A DNA stretch of 64,000 nucleotides. Source: CAIXSC01 sp046349855 (GTDB taxonomy: Bacteria > Planctomycetota > Planctomycetia > Pirellulales > Pirellulaceae). The notes below the pieces were generated by a model. The model did no database searches. It was not told the origin of the DNA and saw only the letters and a program-made list of their open reading frames with translations. The translations under genes and the position numbers were made by a program. Location: positions 84,749-148,748 of the forward strand of contig JAXMBM010000010.1 in the NCBI GenBank assembly GCA_046349855.1, in the 5' to 3' direction. Shown one piece after another: positions 35,756 to 45,593 of the stretch. Position 1 is the stretch's first letter. Each line of letters starts with the position of its first letter.

Positions 35756-36973
35756 TCAGCCGCCGGTGCCGTATTTCCGCGCCAAGGCTTGCCGGTCGGC
35801 TTGAATCCGCTGTTCGAGCATGCTGGCCTGGGCCCCCGTCGTGCCCCCGACCTCGATCAACGCCTTGATGGCGCGGTCCAACTGGTTCTTGGTGTAGGCC
35901 AGCGGCAGGGTGCAGGTGCGGATGATATCAAAAATGGCCGATCGCCACCCGCGGAGCGCCGGATTGTACGGCTCCCAGCCTTCGCGGTGCGAGGCCTCGC
36001 GGTAGGCGGTTTGCAGGTCGCCCGAAGAGGATCGCGAACGCGAGGCCTCCTCCAGGAAGTCCACTTCGAATTCCTGGGTGACTTCATGGAGTTTTTGCGC
36101 GAGGGCCAGCAACCTGGTGGTATCGGTGACCTGGGAGTGCTTGATCGCCTCGGCGACCTTCTTGGCCTGGACCTCGAGCGCCTTGCCGCGAGTGGAGAGC
36201 TTCTTGAGCTCGGCCATCGACTCCTTCAGTTGAGCGATGAGGCTGCGGGCCAGGTCGGCCAATTCGTTCTCGCCCTCGATCCGTGTCTGGGCGGCGACGA
36301 CTTCGGTGAAGATTTCGCCGATCTGATCGATGCACTCGGCCAGCTCCCCCACGCGTTCCCGGATGGTGCGCGCCGAGTCGGGCATTTCCAGTTGTGAGAC
36401 TTCGATTCCCGTGCCGTGGATTCCATCGAGGAAACGCACCAGGTCGACGAACCCGGCCTTCGTGGGGGCCTTGGCCGCGGTGCGCTGCAGGTCGCGCATA
36501 TCCTGCTGCCGCTGCGATCGTGCCTCCAGGTCGATGTTATTCCCCGCCTGCAGTTGCCGTTGCAGGTCGCGCGCCGTTTCCTTGGCTTCGCGGATGACGT
36601 TCTCGACTTCGGTCACGATCTGCTCGTACCGGGCATCGGCCGCGGCCTGAGCTCGGGCGAGCAGCAGCTTGCCGCGGTGCTGGGTGATCATCTCCCGGGA
36701 CTCTTCCACCTCGCGTTGCCAGGTCCGCAGCGTGGCGATCGCGTCGTGCTTGTCGTCCTTGGGCTTGATCATCCCCTTCCCTTTTTCGAAGGCCGCCTCG
36801 AGTTCCGTCAGCAACCCGGTCGCCTTGTCGCAGTCCGCGAGCTCCCGCAGCGCCCGCAGTTCCTGCGGTACTCCCTTGAGGACCGCCCGCATCGCCTCGG
36901 AGACCCCCGTCTTCTTGACGGACATCGGCCGGATCTTGTCCCACTCTTTCTCACTGAAACTGAACTGCGGCAT
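35756..36973 (-). CDS. Coiled-coil hypothetical protein
   Basis: A 405-residue soluble protein from ATG 36973 (AGGTG nine bases upstream; the longer open frame adds a poor N-terminus). It opens PQFSFSEKEWDKIRP and is almost entirely helical, with heptad-like stretches (REVEESREMITQHRGKLL, ETARDLQRQLQAG and IAQLKESMAELKKLS). A C-terminal globular segment (about 315-390, EGWEPYNPALRGW... PLAYTKNQLDRAI) follows. There is no signal peptide or membrane helix. I do not recognise the family. It could be a scaffold or part of a toxin/phage-like assembly, but nothing around it says so. Confidence 0.8.
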   Translation of the reverse strand: MPQFSFSEKEWDKIRPMSVKKTGVSEAMRAVLKGVPQELRALRELADCDKATGLLTELEAAFEKGKGMIKPKDDKHDAIATLRTWQREVEESREMITQHRGKLLLARAQAAADARYEQIVTEVENVIREAKETARDLQRQLQAGNNIDLEARSQRQQDMRDLQRTAAKAPTKAGFVDLVRFLDGIHGTGIEVSQLEMPDSARTIRERVGELAECIDQIGEIFTEVVAAQTRIEGENELADLARSLIAQLKESMAELKKLSTRGKALEVQAKKVAEAIKHSQVTDTTRLLALAQKLHEVTQEFEVDFLEEASRSRSSSGDLQTAYREASHREGWEPYNPALRGWRSAIFDIIRTCTLPLAYTKNQLDRAIKALIEVGGTTGAQASMLEQRIQADRQALARKYGTGG

Positions 36974-37236
36974 GCCACATGCACCTTCTACAAAGAAGAA
37001 CACCCGAATACGACACCTGTCGCGTCCGCCACACCGGCCGGCGGGCCGCGGAACACCAGGTCGTCACGCTGTCGACCGGGAAACACCCGACCGCCCCGAA
37101 GTCGCATGGACCCTTCGGAGCCGAGTCTTATCCCCCTGGCCACGCGATAAGATGCCAGAATTCCTCGGCGACGGCAACGAACTGGAGATGTCCTTCGGTC
37201 ATGGTAAAGTGTTCCATCCCGAGGAGGATGGATCTC

Positions 37237-38931
37237 ATGCCGACCAACGCGAGTCGAACAGCCTGTTGCCCAGCGACGACGGACCGAGTGGCGGAACGAC
37301 TCCCACTCCATCCCCTGGGCGTGGCGCGGTTCGCCTCACCACGGATCGCCCGGATGCTGGTGCGGAGCACGCTCGTCCTATGCCTGCTGGTGATCGGCCC
37401 GGCTGCGTTGATGGGTCAGGAGCCACCCCAACCGCGGCTCGGCATCAATCTGGCCGGTCCCGCCGACTGGAACACCGAACTGCCGTTCGTCGATGCATTT
37501 CACTTGTCGCGGCAGTGGATCAGCCAGCGGCCGGGCCAGCCCTGGGGCCAAGGTCCCCCGCTGCAGCTCGACGAACGGGGCTGGATTCAGCGGCTGGAGC
37601 CGGAGTGCTTCGCGGAAACCCCCCTCTGCACGATCGACGGTGGCCACTATCCGAGCGGCGAGTGGACCATCCTGTGGAAGGGTGAGGGGCAGGTGGAACT
37701 GTCGAAAGGTCGGGTGCTGGCGAGTGAACCGGGGCGGCTGCGGGTGCAGATCGAGGCAGCCGGGGGAGGATTTTTCCTGCGGCTCCGCGCGACGAATCCC
37801 GCCAACCCCGTGCGCGACATCCAGGCGCTGATGCCCGGAGTGTCGGCGGAAGAGGCCTCGGCCAACCCCTGGCGGGCGCGCTTCCTGGAACGCTGGCGGG
37901 GCGTCGCCTGCCTCCGCTTCATGGACTTCCAGGAAACCAACAACTCGACGCAACAACACTGGCGGGATCGGCCCCAGCCCGGCGACGCAACCTGGACCCG
38001 CGCCGGTATCCCCATCGAATGGCTCTGTGATCTGGCCAATCGACTCGACGCCGACCCCTGGTTCTGCCTGCCGCATCGAGCGGACGACGAGTACGTGCGG
38101 GAATTTGCCCGGCTCGTTCGGCAGCGTCTGGCGCCCCAGCGCCGCGTTTACCTGGAGTATTCGAACGAAGTCTGGAACGGGCAGTTCCAGCAGCACCGCT
38201 ATGCCGCCGAACAGGGACAAGCGCTCGGCTTTGCCGAGAAATCATGGGAAGCCGCCTGGCGCTACACGGCTCACCGCTCCCGCGAGATCTTCGCCCTCTG
38301 GGAGCAGGAGTGGGGTGGGCGCTCGCGACTCGTCCGCGTGCTGCCGTCTCAGGCCGCGAACGCCTACGTGGCCTCTCAGATTGCGGGCTGGCACGACGCC
38401 GGTCGCCACGCCGATGTGCTGGCGATCGCGCCTTACGTCTCGCTCAACGTGCCTCCCCAAGGGAAGACACTCAACGCCGCCCCTCTCAACGCCGCTGAGG
38501 TCTCGCAGTGGTCAGTGGAGCGATTGCTGGATCATGTCGACTCGCAGTCGCTCCCCGAGTCGATCCGCTGGATGGCGGCGAATCGGCAGGTCGCCGAGCA
38601 GTATGGACTGAAGCTGGTCTGCTACGAGGCGGGTCAGCACCTGGTCGGCGTGCAGGGGGCGGAGAGTAACGAGGCACTGACGCGCCTCCTCCACGCCGCC
38701 AACTCCCATCCCCGGATGCGCGACATCTATCGCCGCTACTACGCCGCCTGGGAAGCCGCGGGCGGCGATCTGCTGTGCCATTTTTCCAGCGTGAGTCGCT
38801 GGAGCAAATGGGGCAGCTGGGGACTCCTGCAATTCGACGATGACGACCCACGGCAGTCTCCCAAATTCGAGGCCACGATCGAGTGGGCGCGACAGCGCGG
38901 CCAGCAGATGGCGCTGCCGCAAACCCCCTGA
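37237..38931 (+). CDS. Secreted clan-GH-A-like (beta/alpha)8 glycoside hydrolase-type protein
   Basis: A 564-residue protein. The strong ribosome site GAGGAGG at 37221 favours ATG 37237, giving a long signal peptide whose hydrophobic core is LVLCLLVIGPAALMG; ATG 37354 is an alternative. The mature chain begins RLGINLAGPADWNTELPFVD. A TIM-barrel shows RRVYLEYSNEVWNGQF (Glu311 in the asparagine-glutamate pair that is the acid/base in clan GH-A) and later CYEAGQHLVG (Glu about 461), a likely nucleophile. Such proteins are often labelled cellulose-binding in planctomycete genomes. Activity on a glycan is plausible but unproven. It is divergent from the coiled-coil gene, 263 bases away, and the gap shows no other feature. 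Confidence 0.85.
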   Translation: MPTNASRTACCPATTDRVAERLPLHPLGVARFASPRIARMLVRSTLVLCLLVIGPAALMGQEPPQPRLGINLAGPADWNTELPFVDAFHLSRQWISQRPGQPWGQGPPLQLDERGWIQRLEPECFAETPLCTIDGGHYPSGEWTILWKGEGQVELSKGRVLASEPGRLRVQIEAAGGGFFLRLRATNPANPVRDIQALMPGVSAEEASANPWRARFLERWRGVACLRFMDFQETNNSTQQHWRDRPQPGDATWTRAGIPIEWLCDLANRLDADPWFCLPHRADDEYVREFARLVRQRLAPQRRVYLEYSNEVWNGQFQQHRYAAEQGQALGFAEKSWEAAWRYTAHRSREIFALWEQEWGGRSRLVRVLPSQAANAYVASQIAGWHDAGRHADVLAIAPYVSLNVPPQGKTLNAAPLNAAEVSQWSVERLLDHVDSQSLPESIRWMAANRQVAEQYGLKLVCYEAGQHLVGVQGAESNEALTRLLHAANSHPRMRDIYRRYYAAWEAAGGDLLCHFSSVSRWSKWGSWGLLQFDDDDPRQSPKFEATIEWARQRGQQMALPQTP

Positions 38932-39014
38932 TCGAGACGGCCGAAGCCAGCGGACGGCGCCGTCGTACCGTGCCGACATTGCGCCGTACCGTTCCGCCGT
39001 TACCTCAATCCGAT

Positions 39015-42000
39015 TCAGGATGACGCCGAAAGGGCCGCCAGCAACTCGTCGGCCGCGTCCGTCACGACACTCGACCAGGCCCACGGCGCGACTCCCGGTA
39101 AGCGCGACCGGCTGCTGGCCGACTGGAACCAATCGCTGAGAGCCTGATCGCGCAGGGAAGCCACCGTCGCGCCATTCGTACGGCTGCTCGCCGTCGTCGA
39201 CAAGTTGGTCCTTGAGGCGATCGCCTCATCCGACGCTGACTCACCTTCCGGTACTTCACGCGAACCAGCGGCCGGAGAGAGTGGGAGCGCAAGCCCGGGG
39301 CTGGCGGCGACCGCGGGCACACACCAGTCCTCGATTCCGGACTCGCCCACGGACGGGTCAGCCAGACCCTGGGGATTGCGATTATCGGCGGCCAGCGCGA
39401 AGACATCATCCGCCCGTTGGCTCCCCATCCGCCGCTGCGCGGCCCCCGCATATTGGTAGACCGCGAGAGTCGACGCGTCCACAATCCAGACATCGCTGAC
39501 GTGATTAGGGTCGATGGTGATGCCGGTCGGACGGGCGTTGGCGGAATCGATCCGCCAGCTACCTGTCAGCGCGCCGCCCACCGTATAGCGAAACACCGTA
39601 TCGCTGGTACTGGTATCGTTCACAACCCACACAAAGTGACCGTCGGTTGTCAGATCGGTGGGATTCCGATTGTCGCGTGCCAGGCCAATCCGCAACGTGG
39701 CCGATGAGCTTCCGCTGAGTCGCTTGGCCGCGTCGGCGTAGTACAGGATCTTCTTGCCGTCGCTGTCAACGATCCAGATGCTCTGACCATCGGTCGCGAT
39801 TCCTTCGGGTTTGCCGACTCCGTTGGCTTCCCACATCCCGATCTTCGCCCCGTTACGGTCGTAGACGAACACCTTGCCATTAGCATCGAGAACCCAGGTC
39901 CGCGATCCGTCGCGATTGGTCGCAATCCCGCGCTGAGATTCATCCTCCTTGTTCAAGGTGCGGCGAGTCACCAGGTTGCCGGCCGCGTCATATTCGAATG
40001 TGCCGCGCGCCGACGAATCGACCACGTAGAACTTCGCCGCTCCGGCCGTGGCTCGCACGGTGAGCTGCACCGTGGCAGCGGTCGACGTGGCGGATCCATC
40101 CCTAGCAACATAGGTAAAGCTGTCGGTGCCGTGATAGTTGGCCGCTGGGGTGTAGGTGAACGAACCGTCGGCGTTCAGCGTGACCGTGCCATGGGTCGGC
40201 TGATTGACGATGCTGGCGGTGAGTGTGTCGCCGTCGATATCTGAGTCGTTGGCCAGGACGCCACTCGCGGCGGTCACGACGAGCGGCTGATCTTGGTCGG
40301 TCACGTAGCTGTCGTTCGCGGCGCTCGGAGCGTCATTCACCGACTGGACAATCAACTGGACCGTGGCCACGGTCGACGTGGCAGATCCATCACCAGCGAC
40401 ATAGGTAAAGCTATCGGTGCCGTGATAGTTGGCCGCCGGGGTGTAGGTGAACGAGCCGTCGGCGTTCAGCGTGACCGTTCCGTGGGCCGGCTGATCGACG
40501 ATGCTGGCGGTGAGTTTGTCGCCGTCGATATCCGAGTCGTTGGCCAGGACACCACTCGCGGCGACGACGAGCGGCTGATCTTCGTCGGTCACGAAGCTGT
40601 CGTTCGCGGCGCTCGGAGCGTCATTCACCGACTGGACAGTCAACTGGACCGTGGCCGCGGTCGACGTGGCGGATCCATCGCCAGCGACATAGGTAAAGCT
40701 GTCGGTGCCGTGATAGTTGGCGGCCGGGGTGTAGGTGAACGAACCGTCGGCGTTCAGCGTGACCGTGCCGTGGGTCGGCTGGTCGACGATGCTGGCGGTG
40801 AGTTTGTCGCCGTCGATATCCGAGTCGTTGGCCAGGACGCCACTCACCGCGGCGACGACGAGCGGCTGATCTTCGTCGGTCGCGAAGCTGTCGTTCGCGG
40901 CGCTCGGAGCGTCATTCACCGACTGGACAATCAACTGGACCGTGGCCGCGGTCGACGTGGCAGATCCATCACCAGCGACATAGGTAAAGCTGTCGGTTCC
41001 GCGGTAGTTGGCGGTCGGGGTGTAGGTGAACGAACCGTCGGCGTTCAGCGTGACCGTGCCGTGGGTCGGCTGGTCGACGATGCTGGCGGTGAGTGCGTCG
41101 CCGTCGATATCCGAGTCGTTGGCCAGGACGCCACTCGCGGCGACGACGAGCGGCTGATCTTCGTCGGTCGCGTAGCTGTCGTTCGCGGCGCTCGGAGCGT
41201 CATTCACCGACTGGACAGTCAACTGGACCGTGGCCGCGGTCGACGTGGCGGATCCATCGCCAGCGACATAGGTAAAGCTGTCGGTACCGTGATAGTTGGC
41301 CGCCGGGGTGTAGGTGAACGAACCGTCGGCGTTCAGCGTGACCGTGCCGTGGGTCGGCTGGTCGACGATGCTGGCGGTGAGTGTGTCGCCGTCGGTATCC
41401 GAGTCGTTAGCCAGGACGCCACTCGCGGCGGCGACGACGAGCGGCTGATCTTCGTTGGTCACGTAGCTGTCGTTCGCGGCCAGGGGCGGGGTGTTGGTAG
41501 ACGAAGTGCTCAGGCGGTCGCCGAAGTGAGCCTCCAGTTCGATTTCTCCATCCTCCAGATCCTCAAACTCATAGCCATCTCCCGGAACGGGTGTGCCGAG
41601 GACGACGGGGATCGAACCCAGGACGACGTTGGTTCCTTGACGAACGAATTGCAGGTCGAACCGGTGAGGAATTCCGTCGCCGACGAATTCGATGTCAAAG
41701 GCGGCGGTCTGACCGGCGGTGACGCCCAGTGCGGTACCCGAATGGTTGATGAGGCGAACGCGCGGATCGGACGCCTGGACGGTGATGTTGACGGCGACGT
41801 TGGTGACGGCATTCTGAATGGCGGTCACCACGCCGTTGGCCACGCTGGAGGCGAAACCGGAAGCGATTTCGAAGTACAGCGGATCGCCGGGGGCAATGGG
41901 ATCGGCGGTGCCATTGTCGATCGTGGTGCTGGACTGGTTGGTGGCGCCGGTCAATTTGGACAGGGCTTCCAGCGGTTGCCGGGGAGCGACGTTGGGCTCG

Positions 42001-45000
42001 GGGTTGGTCCCCAGTCCGATCACCAGAGCGCCCAGGGCGTTGAGTCCCGTGACGGTCTCCTGGATTCCTGCGCCGTGGTTAAACGGCGTATCGGGGCGGG
42101 ATGTGCCGGTGAGGTCGCTGACAGGGAGCGTGAGTCCGCCCACGCCTTGGATCACCGTTTCCCCCTTCGGCTGGTAGGCGAATCCGGTATCGGTTGCCAG
42201 CAGGATGATCGGCAACGCTCCGGCGCGGAAGCCGCCGCCGCCCAGCGAGCCGGCGGCCGGCAGAACGTTGCCCGCGGGATCGGGCTGAAACGACGCGAAA
42301 GACGGTACATCGCCGCTCGCTCCCGGGTCGAGTTGTGTGGAGACGAGACCGGCGCGGCCGCTGTCGAGCACGGAGCCGTTGTTATTGCCGTCGAAGCCCA
42401 CGCCGGTCACCAGTTGGTACAGCGCTTCGATGTCGGTTTCCGGTTCGTCGCCGCCGTACCCTGGCGTGGTACGGTCGAGGGCCGCCTGGATGGCCGCCAG
42501 ATAACCCGGAGTGCCGGCGGCAACAATGGGCTGGTTCAGTACGAAGGGGCGGCCCGTTGAGTATTCGAAGGCGTAATCGGCGTACTCTTCCAGTCTTCCC
42601 ACACCGAAGCCGAGGTCGATTCCGGGGAGCGAAGATTGCAGTTGGGCGATGATGTCCGGGAACGCGCCCCGCACAATCGGACTATTGTTGACAAAGCTGC
42701 CCGTATCGTCGAACAGCAAGAAGACGTCGACCAGATTGGTCAAGGCGCCGCTGGGAGGCAGCGTCAAGCTGACGGTCTGCCGATAGGTTTCGCCGACCGC
42801 AAGGGACGTCGTGATGCTCGACGGCGTCACCTGACCGACCGCGGCATGACTGACGCCGCCCGGCCACAGGATGCCGCCGGTGGTGGTCGGATAGGAATCG
42901 TCGTAACCAGCTCGACCGGCGCTGCGGACGACGTAGGCGCCAGGAGCAAGATCGGTAAAGGCGTACGAACCATCGGCGGCGGTCACGGTCGTCGGTTCGT
43001 CCGGGTCGCGGACATTGTCGCGGTCCAGATCGACATAGATCGTGGTGCCGGCGACCGTCGGTTCGTCGGTGTCCCGCAGGTGATCGCCGTCCCGATCCTC
43101 GAAGTGGACGCCATGGATTTCACTGCGGCGGAATACGGCGGCCGTGTTCACTCCACCGCGGTCCTCCGCGGCGACGATCTCCACCACGTGGACCCGTTCG
43201 GCGGTGGGAGTCGCCGACAGGACAGCCGGTACCACCACGCGGACGGTGTACGTGCCTTTGGCGAGATGCGTGAAGGCATAGGTGCCGGCTTCGTCACTGG
43301 CAGGTGTGTAGTACAGGTCCGAGCTGGTTGTCAGCTGAGGTTCCGTGGCTCCGGGGAGTCCATCATTGTCCAGATCGAGATAGACGGTAATCCCGGGGAG
43401 TCCCCGTTCATCGGCCGAGCGGAGTCCATCGTGGTTGGCATCGTAGAAGACCGTACCGCGGATGGTGGAGTCCTGAAGTTCGATGTTGGCGAAATCGAGT
43501 CCGGTAGCTTCCTGGCCGCTGCGGAGTGCCAGGGCATGCAGCGCGGTCGCCGGTGCCACGGCCCGCCAGCCCGGCGGGACGACTTCCACGACGCGCACCG
43601 TCCCCGGTGTCACCTGGGTAAACGAGTAACTGCCGTCGGCGGCCGAGGTGGTCTGAGGTTCGCCGCTGTCCGCGGTGCCGTTGGCGTTCAGGTCGAGGAA
43701 CACGGTCCAGCCGGTCAGCGCGGGTTCGCGAAACGCACCCGTGTCCGGATCGACGGCACGCAGTCCATTGCCATCCAGATCTTGGAACAGCTGACCCCGT
43801 ACACTGCCCGGGGCAGCAGCTGACGCGTCGTAGTTGGCGAAATCGGGGGCCACGGTTTCGGAACCGGAATAGACGCTCACGCCATAGCTGTCGCTGAACG
43901 TCGCGGCCACTTCCCAGCCGGTGGGCAGCACTTCCCGTACCTCGTAGTCGCCCACCTGCAGGTCGGCGAACGCATATTGGCCAGCGGCATCCGTGATGGC
44001 GACAGGTTCTCCCGGGTCGGCGACGCCCGTGCGATTCAAGTCGAGGAAGATGGTCCAGCCGGCGAGTCCTGGTTCGGTGAACGTGCCGGTCAGATCGGCA
44101 TCACGCGTGCTGTTGCGGTTGGCGTCATTCCAAACGACTCCGCGAATCCCGCCGTTGGTAACGCTGAAGTTGGCAAAGTCCTCCGCCGCCGTATCCTGAC
44201 CCGCCTCCACCGTGACCGTCTGCCGGTCGGAAAAATCGGGGGACGCATTCCAACCTTCGGTAAGAACTTCAAGCAGCTCGTAGGTACCGGCGGGCAGACT
44301 GACAAAATGGTAGTTGCCGTCGGCATCGGTCAGCGCCGCAGGTTCCGGCGTTCCGGTGGGGTCAGTGCTGAGTGTGCCTGAGCCATCCAGATCGAGGAAC
44401 ACGGTCCAGCCCTCGAGGCCAGGCTCGAGGAATTCGCCCGTGACCGGATCGCTGTTTCGTACGCCGTCGATGTTGACATCATTCCAGACCGATCCATGCA
44501 GCAGACCCTGCAGGTCGCTGAAGCTGGCGAAGTCCTGAGTGGCGTTATCGAGCGACTGCACGGCTACCGTTTGCCGTACGTCGTAACCTTCCGGTACATC
44601 CCAGCCGGCCGGCAACACGATGGTCACTTCGTAATCGCCCGGAGGCAGCTCGTCAAAGCCATAGCTGCCGTCGGCGGCGGTCGTCGTTGCCGGTTCGTCG
44701 GCGGAAAGCGCTCGGTTGCCATCGATGTCCAGGAACACCGTCCAGCCGTTGAGTCCTGGCTCGGTGAACGATCCAGTGACCGTGTCGGTGGCGCGCAAAC
44801 CGTCCTGATTCTGGTCGTTCCATACCGTGCCGCTGATGCTGCCGCCGCCAAACACGAAGAAGTCGGCCGGAGTGTCGTGATGGGCGACCACGGAGACATC
44901 GAGCGATCGGGGGGAGGTCGGTTTCCAGCCCGCGGGGATCACCGCCGCCACTCGATAATTGCCCGGCTGGAGGTGATCGAGGACGAAAACGCCATCGCCA

Positions 45001-45326
45001 TCCGTAGTCGCCGACGGTTCCGTCACGCCGTTCGCGTCCTGGTTCAGGGTGCCGCTGTGATCGAGGTCCAGGAAGACGGTCCAGTCCGCCAATCCATTCT
45101 CTCCTCCAGTAAGCGCTCCGTTGGAATCCAGGTCCTCGAACACCGTTCCGGTAATGGTGGTGTCGCGGAATCCGCCCACGACGTCGGCCACCAGTTGCGC
45201 CAGCAGGGCTCGCCCTTCCAGCTTTTCCAGGTGCAGCGACCGCTGCCAGCCGCGCGAGCGGCGGTTGGCGGATGGCGAGCGGGAGTCGAGCCGGGTGGAT
45301 CGGGCCGAGCGGCGGAAGAGGCGCAT
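39015..45326 (-). CDS. Giant secreted surface protein: SdrD-B repeats, VWA-like domain, cadherin-like repeats, NHL-like region
   Basis: A 2103-residue protein from ATG 45326 (GGAG six bases upstream). The N-terminus is Arg-rich and carries HLEKLEGRALLA, a planctomycete export-associated motif. Seven SdrD-B type beta-sandwich repeats follow (DNA about 42900-45200), each with G-x-VWND-x-N-x-DG and GWTVFLDLD. A region with DVFLLFDDTGSF resembles a von Willebrand A MIDAS. Five cadherin-like repeats of 96-97 residues come next (see 40070-41495). The C-terminal third of 350 residues has NHL/propeller-like blades (GKPEGIATDGQSIWIVDSD, RPTGITIDPNHVSDVWIVD). It should be an extracellular adhesion or calcium-binding structure. 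The C-terminus ends without a sortase, membrane or PEP-CTERM signal. Confidence 0.93.
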   Translation of the reverse strand: MRLFRRSARSTRLDSRSPSANRRSRGWQRSLHLEKLEGRALLAQLVADVVGGFRDTTITGTVFEDLDSNGALTGGENGLADWTVFLDLDHSGTLNQDANGVTEPSATTDGDGVFVLDHLQPGNYRVAAVIPAGWKPTSPRSLDVSVVAHHDTPADFFVFGGGSISGTVWNDQNQDGLRATDTVTGSFTEPGLNGWTVFLDIDGNRALSADEPATTTAADGSYGFDELPPGDYEVTIVLPAGWDVPEGYDVRQTVAVQSLDNATQDFASFSDLQGLLHGSVWNDVNIDGVRNSDPVTGEFLEPGLEGWTVFLDLDGSGTLSTDPTGTPEPAALTDADGNYHFVSLPAGTYELLEVLTEGWNASPDFSDRQTVTVEAGQDTAAEDFANFSVTNGGIRGVVWNDANRNSTRDADLTGTFTEPGLAGWTIFLDLNRTGVADPGEPVAITDAAGQYAFADLQVGDYEVREVLPTGWEVAATFSDSYGVSVYSGSETVAPDFANYDASAAAPGSVRGQLFQDLDGNGLRAVDPDTGAFREPALTGWTVFLDLNANGTADSGEPQTTSAADGSYSFTQVTPGTVRVVEVVPPGWRAVAPATALHALALRSGQEATGLDFANIELQDSTIRGTVFYDANHDGLRSADERGLPGITVYLDLDNDGLPGATEPQLTTSSDLYYTPASDEAGTYAFTHLAKGTYTVRVVVPAVLSATPTAERVHVVEIVAAEDRGGVNTAAVFRRSEIHGVHFEDRDGDHLRDTDEPTVAGTTIYVDLDRDNVRDPDEPTTVTAADGSYAFTDLAPGAYVVRSAGRAGYDDSYPTTTGGILWPGGVSHAAVGQVTPSSITTSLAVGETYRQTVSLTLPPSGALTNLVDVFLLFDDTGSFVNNSPIVRGAFPDIIAQLQSSLPGIDLGFGVGRLEEYADYAFEYSTGRPFVLNQPIVAAGTPGYLAAIQAALDRTTPGYGGDEPETDIEALYQLVTGVGFDGNNNGSVLDSGRAGLVSTQLDPGASGDVPSFASFQPDPAGNVLPAAGSLGGGGFRAGALPIILLATDTGFAYQPKGETVIQGVGGLTLPVSDLTGTSRPDTPFNHGAGIQETVTGLNALGALVIGLGTNPEPNVAPRQPLEALSKLTGATNQSSTTIDNGTADPIAPGDPLYFEIASGFASSVANGVVTAIQNAVTNVAVNITVQASDPRVRLINHSGTALGVTAGQTAAFDIEFVGDGIPHRFDLQFVRQGTNVVLGSIPVVLGTPVPGDGYEFEDLEDGEIELEAHFGDRLSTSSTNTPPLAANDSYVTNEDQPLVVAAASGVLANDSDTDGDTLTASIVDQPTHGTVTLNADGSFTYTPAANYHGTDSFTYVAGDGSATSTAATVQLTVQSVNDAPSAANDSYATDEDQPLVVAASGVLANDSDIDGDALTASIVDQPTHGTVTLNADGSFTYTPTANYRGTDSFTYVAGDGSATSTAATVQLIVQSVNDAPSAANDSFATDEDQPLVVAAVSGVLANDSDIDGDKLTASIVDQPTHGTVTLNADGSFTYTPAANYHGTDSFTYVAGDGSATSTAATVQLTVQSVNDAPSAANDSFVTDEDQPLVVAASGVLANDSDIDGDKLTASIVDQPAHGTVTLNADGSFTYTPAANYHGTDSFTYVAGDGSATSTVATVQLIVQSVNDAPSAANDSYVTDQDQPLVVTAASGVLANDSDIDGDTLTASIVNQPTHGTVTLNADGSFTYTPAANYHGTDSFTYVARDGSATSTAATVQLTVRATAGAAKFYVVDSSARGTFEYDAAGNLVTRRTLNKEDESQRGIATNRDGSRTWVLDANGKVFVYDRNGAKIGMWEANGVGKPEGIATDGQSIWIVDSDGKKILYYADAAKRLSGSSSATLRIGLARDNRNPTDLTTDGHFVWVVNDTSTSDTVFRYTVGGALTGSWRIDSANARPTGITIDPNHVSDVWIVDASTLAVYQYAGAAQRRMGSQRADDVFALAADNRNPQGLADPSVGESGIEDWCVPAVAASPGLALPLSPAAGSREVPEGESASDEAIASRTNLSTTASSRTNGATVASLRDQALSDWFQSASSRSRLPGVAPWAWSSVVTDAADELLAALSASS
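40070..41495. repeat. Five near-identical 288/291-bp tandem repeats encoding cadherin-like domains
   Basis: The landmark GCGTTCAGCGTGACCG recurs at 40171, 40462, 40750, 41041 and 41329, giving periods of 291, 288, 291 and 288. The three-base difference is one alanine codon in VVAAASG versus VVAASG. Units share most bases over their whole length, so homogenisation or recent expansion is likely. Each unit encodes an NDSY..DEDQPL..GVLANDSD domain. The whole block lies inside the giant surface protein gene. Confidence 0.92.
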
Positions 45327-45593
45327 GGAAGACTCCGAGAGCAGATTGGATAAGGGCTTGAGGCGGGCTGCGGGACAAACAGCGGATCGCAGGCAGTTCC
45401 GTCTCGTGGGCCGGTGATGACTCGATGCATCGTAAGAAGGAGCTGACCTGCGAGTCTGTCGGGGAAGCCCCGCATTCCGTGGCTGGCTTGCCGGGGAAAC
45501 CCTGGCAAGCACTCGAAGAATCGCTTGCTATACTGAGACCGCTCGCGGGCCGCGCCGTCACGGGATCGGCGCCGTTTATCCATCTGGTTGCTC

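Noticed and set aside
40070..41495. Repeat array as a mobile or non-coding tandem element
   Set aside because: Periods are multiples of three and the units encode folded cadherin-like domains in one frame.
39015..42560. Long plus-strand frame (755 codons from 40293) over the cadherin-like repeats
   Set aside because: It only reflects the repeated minus-strand coding sequence; translated product is repetitive Arg/Gly-rich.
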